Made by a program: the position numbers and the translations under genes
From: an uncultured Clostridium sp.
GTDB lineage: Bacteria; Bacillota_A; Clostridia; TANB77; CAG-508
Reading direction: 5' to 3'
Length of the DNA stretch: 11,827 nt
NCBI GenBank assembly: GCA_947382445.1
Contig: CANCZH010000049.1
Location: forward strand, 1-11,827
The notes under the pieces: generated by a model
What the model was told of the DNA's origin: nothing
What the model saw: the letters and a program-made list of their open reading frames with translations, nothing else
Databases searched by the model: none
In this document: piece after piece, positions 5,615 through 11,827 of the stretch
Layout: each line of letters begins with the position of its first letter
How positions within the stretch are numbered: the stretch's first letter is position 1

Positions 5615-5851
5615 GTACCTCAAATAGATTCTGGATATACAGCTGGTTACGATATTTATTTAAAGCCAACAATAAATATTAAAGTTACCAACTGGATTAA
5701 AATGCTTTTTGAAAAAGATGAGGTATTATTATTAATTACTAGAAGCAGCATGAGTTTTAAATATAATATTAGACTTTGTAATCAAGTTAGACTTATTAAT
5801 GCAGATTATAATAATAAAAATAATGAAGAATTGTGGAATATGTGGAAATAC
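5615..5851 (+). pseudogene. dUTPase (dUTP diphosphatase) remnant
   Basis: A continuous frame from GTA 5615 reads VPQIDSGYTAGYDIYLKPT, matching dUTPase motif 1 (AGYD). After a deletion that removes most of the usual PGE...PTGI segment it continues IKMLFEKDEVLLLITRSSM (motif 2, RSS), then FKYNIRLCNQVRLINADY, which aligns with motif 3 GVIDxDY. The catalytic Asp is Asn and a conserved Gly is Arg in that motif, so even this segment would be inactive. Homology fades after NEELWNMW near 5846, next to the stop codon of the opposing cysteine-rich gene. The N-terminal 20 or so residues and motifs 4 and 5 are absent. Intact dUTPases hydrolyse dUTP to dUMP and are common in phages and mobile elements. 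Confidence 0.78.
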
Positions 5852-6214
5852 TTAGCTCAAATTTTCTTTTTTATAAATGCTTTCACAAGATTTACAAGTA
5901 ATTTTCATTTCATAATTAGCCACTTTTTTATCTAATATTGTAATTAAAGGTTCATTATCTTTTGGACAGCAAAATCTATTTTTTATAATAACTAATTCAT
6001 CATTGCAATCTTTACCTATATTACTATCTTCAAAATCTAATAATGCACTACCTTGACTCCCACAATTACATCTATATTTTAATTCTAATCTATCATAAGT
6101 TGAATAACATAAATAGCCTATATTTTCATTGCATTTATCACAATACATCCATCCGCCATAATTAGTCGCTAATCTTGTATTTACTAATTCTTTACTTTTT
6201 AATACTCTTGCCAT
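5852..6214 (-). CDS. small cysteine-rich (zinc-ribbon-like) protein of unknown function
   Basis: A 120-residue soluble protein. Cysteine pairs are spaced like two zinc knuckles: C25-x-x-C28 (MYCDKC) with C49-x-C51 (YRCNCGS), and C82-C83 (RFCCPKD) with C107-x-x-C110 (ITCKSC). I do not recognise a named family. Treble-clef or zinc-ribbon folds of this kind bind nucleic acid or proteins. The start is set at ATG 6214 rather than the in-frame ATG at 6232, because AGGAG (6227-6223) lies eight bases before 6214 and would be inside the longer version. A TATAAT box at 6258-6253 may be its own promoter, next to the terminator that separates it from the VOC gene. Its 3' end abuts the dUTPase remnant. 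Confidence 0.75.
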   Translation of the reverse strand: MARVLKSKELVNTRLATNYGGWMYCDKCNENIGYLCYSTYDRLELKYRCNCGSQGSALLDFEDSNIGKDCNDELVIIKNRFCCPKDNEPLITILDKKVANYEMKITCKSCESIYKKENLS

Positions 6215-6263
6215 AATTTTATCTCCTATCATAATTGTAATTTATCATTATCATTATATATAA

Positions 6264-6295
6264 AAAAGCAAACTATTTCTAGTCTGCTTTTAATT
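6264..6295 (-). terminator. terminator of the VOC/AraC transcription unit
   Basis: AAAAGCAAACTA (6264-6275) and TAGTCTGCTTTT (6280-6291) form a 12-bp stem with one mismatch and a TTTC loop. On the minus strand it ends in GCTTTTTTATATA. It begins just past the stop codon of the VOC gene (6297). Confidence 0.82.
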
Positions 6296-6296
6296 T

Positions 6297-6677
6297 TTAA
6301 CAAGATATTGTCAATATGTTTTCATTGTTATCGAAAATAGCAAATTCATCTTTGCCATAAAAAGTTTTATGAAGTTCTTTAGCAATTTTCACTCTATCTT
6401 TTAATTCATTATAAACTGCTGAAACATCATCAACAGTTATAAATAATGTAAATGTTGGTACTATTTCATCTGTTTTTAAAGTTGAATATTCTTCTATTAG
6501 ATTTTTTTGTTCTTGAATCATTATAGAGATTTTATCCTTATTTAAAATAGCAAAGTTTAAAATTTCTCCTTCTTCTGGAACACTTAATACCTTTTGAAAT
6601 CCTAATTTTTCTTCATAAAACTTTATTGTTTCTTTTACATTTTTAACCATAATATTGGTTGTTATTGTTTCATACAT
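6297..6677 (-). CDS. VOC-superfamily protein (glyoxalase/bleomycin-resistance fold)
   Basis: The 126-residue protein has two beta-alpha-beta-beta-beta modules. The first module has ITTNIMVKNVKETIKFYEEKL (residues 5-25), the typical first strand and helix of VOC proteins. The second has FTLFITVDDVSAVYNEL (76-92) and ends with the hallmark TFYGKDEFAIFDNNENIL (105-122). Length is normal. The family includes glyoxalase I, fosfomycin- and bleomycin-binding proteins and PhnB-like proteins. The metal-binding His at the first strand is absent (Thr-Thr-Asn), so a metal-dependent lyase activity is less likely and a binding/sequestration role is possible; the ligand is unknown. GGAGG (6691-6687) sits nine bases before ATG. 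It lies 63 bases downstream of the AraC-type gene on the same strand, probably co-transcribed, so it may be that regulator's output. Confidence 0.88.
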   Translation of the reverse strand: MYETITTNIMVKNVKETIKFYEEKLGFQKVLSVPEEGEILNFAILNKDKISIMIQEQKNLIEEYSTLKTDEIVPTFTLFITVDDVSAVYNELKDRVKIAKELHKTFYGKDEFAIFDNNENILTISC

Positions 6678-6740
6678 AAACTTCTACCTCCAATATGATA
6701 ATAAATAAAATAATTAAAAAAGTATTGTAAAAAACAGACA

Positions 6741-7520
6741 TTATTTATAATTTTCTATTATCTTTAATGGAGAAATTCCCGTATATCTCTTTATCTCTCT
6801 TATTAAATGTGATTGATCATAAAAACAACATAAATTAGCAATATCTACTAAATTCATATTTTTTTCTAATATTAATGTTAAACATAAATGCAATCTAAGT
6901 ATATTTAATAGAACCTTGGGTGATACTCCAAAATTCACCTTAAATACTCTATACAAGTGTCTTTCATTATATCCTATTTTTTTTGCAATATCTATTACAT
7001 TTTGGTATTTTGGATTATTGTATAACCCTTCTACTATTGTTACAAATGGCATTTCTGTTTTATCATTTGCCTTTTGAAACAAATAACCTTTTAAATATTC
7101 TATTCTTTCATTAGTGCTTTTTAAATTCAATATTTTATCTAAATTAATTTCTTTTTCTATATCACAAAAAGGTATTTCATTATCCATTATTTTATCTGCT
7201 TCTATGTTAAAAAGCAAATAAAATATACTTGGCTTTAATCTAACTCCCATATAGTCTATATTTCTATTTAACTGAAAAGCCTCTGTTTCTTTACTAAATC
7301 CTGCAAAGCAAATCGTATTATTAGCAAAATCTATCACAATATCAATACAAGCATCTGGCAAAATATTATTAGCTATGGTTTTATCTAATATGTTCTTTGA
7401 TTTCATTGTCCAAATACACATACAATAATTTTCAAGTTCTTTTATATTATATTCTAAATATTCTATGTTTTCCTTAAATTCTTTATCTAATAAATATGGT
7501 ATCTGTTTTGGATAATACAT
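6741..7520 (-). CDS. AraC-family transcriptional regulator
   Basis: A 259-residue DNA-binding regulator. The N-terminal sensing domain has NILPDACIDIVIDF (52-65) and DYMGVRLKPSIFYLLF (89-104), the pattern of AraC proteins with a DUF6597-like domain. The C-terminal AraC domain has two helix-turn-helix units: about 174-196 (VIDIAKKIGYNERHLYRVF) and about 223-248 (NLVDIANLCCFYDQSHLIRE), followed by RYTGISPLKI. It is complete, with AAGGAAG just before ATG 7520. The preceding small ORF ends 35 bases upstream and the VOC gene follows 63 bases downstream, so the three likely form one leftward unit. Such regulator/VOC pairs often respond to a small toxic molecule; the effector here is unknown. Confidence 0.92.
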   Translation of the reverse strand: MYYPKQIPYLLDKEFKENIEYLEYNIKELENYCMCIWTMKSKNILDKTIANNILPDACIDIVIDFANNTICFAGFSKETEAFQLNRNIDYMGVRLKPSIFYLLFNIEADKIMDNEIPFCDIEKEINLDKILNLKSTNERIEYLKGYLFQKANDKTEMPFVTIVEGLYNNPKYQNVIDIAKKIGYNERHLYRVFKVNFGVSPKVLLNILRLHLCLTLILEKNMNLVDIANLCCFYDQSHLIREIKRYTGISPLKIIENYK

Positions 7521-7555
7521 ATATTACTTCCTTTCAAAATTGTAATTTTTTGTTG

Positions 7556-7756
7556 CTAAATATAATAAATATCATTTTCATAATTTTGTACTTTTTTATC
7601 TTTAGGAACTTGTTTTATTATTTGGTAAACTGTATATGAATCTGGATAAGGACTAGCCATTCCCAAAAATATACCTTTTAATTCTGGCAAATTTGCAGGG
7701 CATAACCAAAATAACACAAGAGGAATTATTCCTAATATATATGGTAGTAAACTCAT
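7556..7756 (-). CDS. small membrane-anchored hypothetical protein, 66 aa
   Basis: The gene is not recognised. Residues 1-20 (MSLLPYILGIIPLVLFWLCP) form one strong transmembrane or signal-anchor segment. The rest is soluble, with GIFLGMASPYPDSYTVY and a Lys-rich segment before the end NDIYYI. A good Shine-Dalgarno site (AGAGGAGA, 7773-7766) lies nine to ten bases before ATG 7756. It is the first gene of the leftward unit leading into the AraC-type regulator. The ending is Asn/Tyr-rich, so it may be a truncated version of a longer protein. No paralogue is visible in the window. Confidence 0.6.
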   Translation of the reverse strand: MSLLPYILGIIPLVLFWLCPANLPELKGIFLGMASPYPDSYTVYQIIKQVPKDKKVQNYENDIYYI

Positions 7757-8089
7757 AACAATAAATCTCCTCTTTGATACTCTTTTATCTTATTTTCTTT
7801 TATAATTCCTATTCAATGTATTTTAGGCATAAAAATCAACCCTCTCTATGTATTGACTATCTAATTTTGGTCAATACTTAACTTCAAAATAATTATATTA
7901 TTTTTTTGTATAGCAAACAAGCGAAAACAATATATTTTTTTAAACCATATCTTTTTAGCCTAATATATATTAAAATTTATTTAATTAGTCTTCTAAGAAT
8001 GTTTTATTATTTTTGCACATAGAATATAACATTCGCAAGATTTTTGTAGAACAAGCAAAGATAATATAACCTCTCACAAGTTGTATTAT
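7757..8089. other. AT-rich intergenic region holding the promoter zone of the leftward AraC unit
   Basis: No gene is seen on either strand. On the minus strand, possible promoter elements are TTGACC (7875-7870) within the inverted repeat and a weaker TTGAAT-18-TAAGAT further down; neither is strong. The inverted repeat at 7850-7877 and a hairpin at 8059-8091 are the only structures. Confidence 0.45.
7850..7877. promoter_or_regulatory. inverted repeat, candidate operator
   Basis: GTATTGAC (7850-7857) and GTCAATAC (7870-7877) are perfect inverted arms separated by 12 bases. The dyad lies about 95 bases upstream of the leftward AraC unit, where a regulator or promoter would be expected, and its right arm contains a TTGACC -35-like box on the minus strand. 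Spacing fits binding of a dimer or a hairpin in RNA; no regulator can be named. Confidence 0.4.
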
Positions 8090-8091
8090 CT
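8059..8091. other. accessory hairpin beside the operon terminator
   Basis: AGATAATATAA (8059-8069) and TTGTATTATCT (8081-8091) form an 11-base stem with one wobble or mismatch. The outer arm overlaps by two bases with the large hairpin at 8090-8135, so the two compete or stack. Confidence 0.45.
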
Positions 8092-8135
8092 AAAATAAAA
8101 TCCAGGAAATTAGTTTTTCCTGGATTTTATTTTAG
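8090..8135. terminator. strong bidirectional terminator ending the conjugation operon
   Basis: The 20-base arms at 8090-8109 and 8116-8135 are perfectly complementary (core TCCAGGAAA/TTTCCTGGA) with a six-base loop. The stem flanks are A/T runs that supply a U tract in either direction. It lies five bases after the stop codon of the ribbon-helix-helix gene, marking the end of the leftward transcription unit that includes the large membrane protein. Confidence 0.85.
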
Positions 8136-8139
8136 ATTT

Positions 8140-8340
8140 TTAATTTTCTTCATCCTCATCTTCAACAATTTTCATATTTTTTAAAGAATATTTTATACAT
8201 TCGTTTATAAATTCATTTATTGATGGTAAATTGTAGTCTAATACTGTTCTTTTAATTGTTTCTAGTAAATCTACCTCAATTCTACATGTAAATTGTTCAT
8301 AATCCTTTTTTTTCTTATGCTTTATAACAAAATCTGGCAT
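8140..8340 (-). CDS. ribbon-helix-helix (CopG/Arc-like) small protein
   Basis: The 66-residue protein has a basic N-terminus (HKKKKDYEQ), a short strand FTCRIEV, then two helices DLLETIKRTVLDYNL and SINEFINECIKYSLKNM. This is the strand-helix-helix pattern of MetJ/Arc/CopG-type dimeric DNA-binding proteins. The C-terminal tail is acidic (EDEDEEN). GAGGTG lies about six bases before ATG 8340. It is the last gene of the leftward operon, 81 bases after the large VirB6-like gene. In conjugative elements such proteins act as relaxosome accessory factors, partition proteins or operon autoregulators; which applies is not shown by the sequence. Confidence 0.72.
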   Translation of the reverse strand: MPDFVIKHKKKKDYEQFTCRIEVDLLETIKRTVLDYNLPSINEFINECIKYSLKNMKIVEDEDEEN

Positions 8341-8421
8341 TTATTTCACCTCATATTAATTTTAATATAGGTTCAAAATGTTGTATATATTCGCAAAAGG
8401 GTGTTTTACCAATTTTTGTTA

Positions 8422-11400
8422 TTATAAATTTTCTAGTCTTTTTAAGATATCCTCTATATTATATAATTCTTCACCTGTAATTTCTGATGCCTGCATACTT
8501 AAACTTTCTAAATATTCTAGATTTTTGGTAAATTGCAATACCCTTATTGGTGTTGCTTGTGTATCTTTACTACTTGAATCTTTTGATGCATTTCTTATAT
8601 TTTTTACTAAGTGTTCTATACTACTTTCACCTGATTTTGAATTTGCTTTTGGTGCATTTGGATTTGATGTTGAATATGCATTTTCTCTATCTTCTGTATT
8701 TACTCTTCTTACATTTTCTTTTAAAGTTTGATCTTCTGCTCTTGGTGTCATATCTTGTCCTGCTACATGTATTACTTTTTCTGCTTTATCTTTTCTACGG
8801 CTTTCTGTTAATTCCTTTTGAACTTTTTCAATGAACTCTTTGCTCATTTGTATTTCTTGACCTTTTGCACTTAGCACTTTGTTTATTTCTTTTGCAATTC
8901 CTTCTATGTCTCTTTGTGGTATTGTGTCTGCTTTTTCATTGAACATTGGTTCTGCTGATTTGTAGTTTTGTATTGCTTTATAAATATCTCTTTCCGATAG
9001 TGGTTGTGATAATATGTATGCTGTTCTTGATAATTCTTTTGCTTTTTTCTCTTGTAGTTTTTTTATAAATACTGGATCTATATTTTCTGCACTTGCAATT
9101 TGCTCATCTATCTTTCCTATTATTTCTTTATATTCTTGTTCTATTTCTTGTTCTGCTTTTTGTGCTTGTGCTAAAATTTGTGAATATGCTGTTGCTATTT
9201 CTATGCTATTTTCTTCATTACTATCTAATATTTCTGATATATCTTTTCCGCTTGTAGCAAGTTTTAAATTATTTATGTTTATTTTTGTTTTTAGTTCTTG
9301 TTTTCTCTTTGCTACTTCTTGATTATTTATTGTTGTTTTTGTTCTTTTTGTATTTGTTTGCGTTCCTGATGTACCTTGTTGTCTTTGTTGTAATTGTTGA
9401 CTATGAAAATCTATTCCAAATGTTCTAAGTCTATTTATAATTCTATTTGCTGCTCTTTGATTTCTTGGTTGTATTCCTTTTAGTTTTAGTCTACTTCCTA
9501 TTGGCATTGTTTTTGGTATCATTTTTTGTTCTATTGCTGAATTTATTGTTTTCAATATTTTTTCTCTAGAACTTAATGTTGATGATAACATTTCTACTCC
9601 TAGATTTGTTTCTACAATTAATAATGGTACAACTGTTGCTCCTTTTAATGCTGTTAGTGCTGCATCCTTTCCTATTGATACACCTGTCGCCATTTGATTT
9701 AGAATTGCTTGTCTTGCTTTTTTCTTTTCTTCTCTTTCTTTCCTTCTTTGTTGTTCATCTTGCTGATTTGCTACTCCATTAATCGTTCTTCCCTGTACGG
9801 CTGAACCTGAATATATATTATTTCTCATTGATGATATTCTTTGTCCTACATTTCCTGCCGCATTTACAATTGGCACTCCAAATTTATTTTCTAAGAAATT
9901 TCCATATGATTTTGTTACCTTTTTTGCTTCTTTTCCTATTCCTTTTGCTAATGCTATCTTAGGTGCTAATTCGTCAACAGATAGTTTGGCTGTATTTTTT
10001 CCTCCTGTTAAACCAAATATTTCTCTTAATATTGGATCCATTTTTATCATATATCTTAGGAATATAAATGCTATAAATATTCCTATTATTGATGTTTCGG
10101 TTAGTTTTAGTATTATTTGTATAAATATTGTATATATTAATGCATGCATTGTTTGGAGTGATACAGAATACGTAAAATCTTTAGTAAAGTTTTTCCATCT
10201 AGCGCCTTTAGCTTTACCTTTTCCATTTATCTTTTCTAATGCATATGCTACACCTATAAATGAAGCTACTAATGCTAGTATTGTTACTATTAGATATCTT
10301 TTGAAATATACTAGCAAGAATCTTATTGCATAATATACTAAAATTATATACATTACCATTCCTGCAAATCCTGTTGTTGCTTTTATTTCATATGCTTTTG
10401 ATCTTACTGATTCATATAGTGATATTTCTGTTCCGTCTTCAAATTTCGGAATTATTAGATTTATTAGCCATTCATTTATTGTTATTATTGCATACATCAT
10501 ATATTCTACGCCAAATATTATAACAAATCCTACTAGCCAGTCTATTAACATTTGCTTATATATAGCTTTCTTATCTGTTATAGATGTTATTGCTATTTGT
10601 ATTCCTAAATATATTAGAACAAGTAGCATTATTACTATTGCTACAACTCTAAATATATAATACCACATAGCAACATTAGTTTTTATTATGTAGATTATTC
10701 CATTTTCATCAATTACTGAACCACCAGCTGATTCAAAGTTAAAAAAGTTTATATCTAGTATTGGTATTTTGTTGTATACAATATTTTCAATTGTTACATT
10801 TGCTTTTGATGATGTTTTTAGTTGTACTTTTCCTCCTATGTCTGCAATTGTTTGCATTCCTTCGCTTATATAGTTTTCATCTCCTGGTGTTCCTGTTGCT
10901 TGTGACTGTGTTTTCTCTTCTTCTACAACTGTTCCATCTATTTCATCTATTGTATTTGGGTCTTTTTCCCATCCGTCTACTCTTTCGTCTGTTACTCCTG
11001 TTACTGAATTTACAATTCCATCTATTACAAATCTTTCGATTATTGCTGTCCATCCTACTATTACAATTCTAATTCCTAATGTTAGTATTCCTACTAAATA
11101 ATCTAAAATTTCTAGTATGCTTGATATTATCCATTTTCCAAATGGTGGTGAACCTTTGTATCCTTCTATTTTCGCTATACCTGAATATATAAATCCATTT
11201 TCATCATATATACTTAAATTTTCATCTTGAAAATCGTCTCCTACTGATACTGTTCCTGCTGGATTTACATCTACTGAATTTTTTAGTCTTACTGCTATTG
11301 CTGAGCCTTGTCCTGGTGTCATCCTTGAACATGCATTATGTACATTCATTGGGGTACTACCAAAATTTGCGTGTTTTCCATTTCCTGCATACATTTCTGC

Positions 11401-11783
11401 ATGTCCATTTACTATTAGAATATCTCCTGCTTGTAAGGTTTGTCCTGATACATCATCAAAATATGCATTTCCACCTTTTAGATTACTGTATGCTGTATCT
11501 GATTTTGGAGAAAAACCATAATCATATATGTTTACTCCTAATGAGTTGTAATATATCCAGTGTACAAAACATGTACAGCATCCATAAAATGTACCTGAAC
11601 CATGTGTACCTCCTGACCATTTACATGTAGCTTTTCCATTCATACTTCCTAGTGTAGTTTGACTATAAGTACTTTTGGACGCATACTTTGCAACATAGTC
11701 TATTGCCCATTGTGATGCATACTCTCCGCATTGAGCATCATAACCTCTAGCAAAGCATGAAGTACTAGAAGATAATGTTATAT
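8422..11783 (-). CDS. VirB6-like conjugation membrane protein with N-terminal NlpC/P60 hydrolase domain (5'-truncated)
   Basis: The gene continues past the contig end; about 1,120 codons are present (numbering counts the 11 adapter codons). Residues about 30-180 resemble an NlpC/P60 peptidase: FYGCCTCFVHWIY (probable nucleophile Cys81), LQAGDILIVNGHAEMYAGNGK (His139), and a later VHNAC (His160). Membrane segments follow at about 228-262, 384-410, 422-446, 484-505, 507-527, 553-573 and 576-592, typical of VirB6/TrbL-type T4SS channel components. The tail (600-1131) is cytoplasmic, with Gln/Arg/Lys-rich and coiled-coil stretches (about 685-705 and 832-930). Gram-positive T4SSs need a wall hydrolase and a polytopic channel protein; here both are in one chain, the wall domain presumably outside. 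The signal peptide must lie in the missing 5' end. Long Leu-rich frames on the other strand are shadows. Confidence 0.75.
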
Positions 11784-11827
11784 AGATCGGAAGAGCACAC
11801 GTCTGAACTCCAGTCACCCAAGTCTAT
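11784..11827. other. Illumina TruSeq adapter and index sequence (artefact)
   Basis: From 11784 the sequence is the Illumina TruSeq read-1 3' adapter (AGATCGGAAGAGCACACGTC..., ending AGTCAC at 11817). It is followed by CCAAGTCT, consistent with an 8-base index, and AT, the start of the next adapter part. It is not genomic. Translated on the minus strand it gives the well-known contaminant peptide TGVQTCALPI, so any start of the large protein placed here (GTG at 11817) is false. Confidence 0.97.

Noticed and set aside
6215..6232. Longer start for the cysteine-rich protein at 6232
   Set aside because: It would place the only good Shine-Dalgarno site (AGGAG) inside the coding sequence; ATG 6214 is correctly spaced from it.
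8547..11630. Leu-rich open frames on the plus strand opposite the VirB6-like gene
   Set aside because: They are low-complexity shadows of an AT-rich, Lys/Asn/Ile-rich gene on the other strand.
1..11827. CRISPR array, rRNA genes or a replication origin
   Set aside because: I saw no regularly spaced repeats, no rRNA sequence and no iteron cluster anywhere in the window.

Overview
The window is very AT-rich, uses the standard genetic code, has A+G-rich Shine-Dalgarno sites and carries an ISLre2-type transposase. This points to a low-GC Bacillota (Clostridia-like, probably gut-associated) genome. It starts inside a tRNA-Cys gene and ends in Illumina adapter sequence, so the right edge is an uncorrected contig end. 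The most economical reading is the integrase-proximal end of an integrative (probably conjugative) element inserted at the 3' end of tRNA-Cys: an integrase beside the tRNA, accessory and decayed genes in the middle, and the end of a type IV secretion operon on the right.

Left part (1-2200): the 3' part of tRNA-Cys with its terminator; short GGGTTAAAAT repeats; a leftward tyrosine recombinase broken by a one-base insertion and missing its N-terminus; an unrecognised 71-codon reading frame; then a compact locus that looks like a type I toxin-antitoxin module. That locus has a promoter, a leader that can pair with the ribosome binding site, a 38-residue hydrophobic peptide gene (frameshifted in a run of seven T), a shared bidirectional terminator, and a convergent antisense RNA with a perfect consensus promoter.

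Middle (2200-6300): an insertion sequence with an intact 524-codon ISLre2/UPF0236 transposase; an intact S51-family peptidase-like gene; two gene remnants (a four-helix-bundle/S23-type protein that lost its start codon and frame, and a dUTPase fragment lacking its key aspartate); an orphan second copy of the toxin-type promoter and leader; and a small cysteine-rich, zinc-ribbon-like protein.

Right part (6300-11783): a leftward three-gene unit (small membrane protein, AraC-type regulator, VOC/glyoxalase-fold protein) that looks like a self-contained regulatory or resistance cassette. Beyond a 20-bp perfect hairpin terminator is the end of a leftward conjugation operon: a very large VirB6-like membrane protein with an N-terminal NlpC/P60 cell-wall hydrolase domain, then a ribbon-helix-helix protein. 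The large gene runs off the contig and its apparent first 11 codons are adapter sequence.

Most noteworthy are the toxin/antisense locus, whose two converging RNAs share the same 5' leader motifs, and the fusion of a VirB1-like wall hydrolase to a VirB6-like channel protein. All family assignments come from reading motifs; no searches were run.
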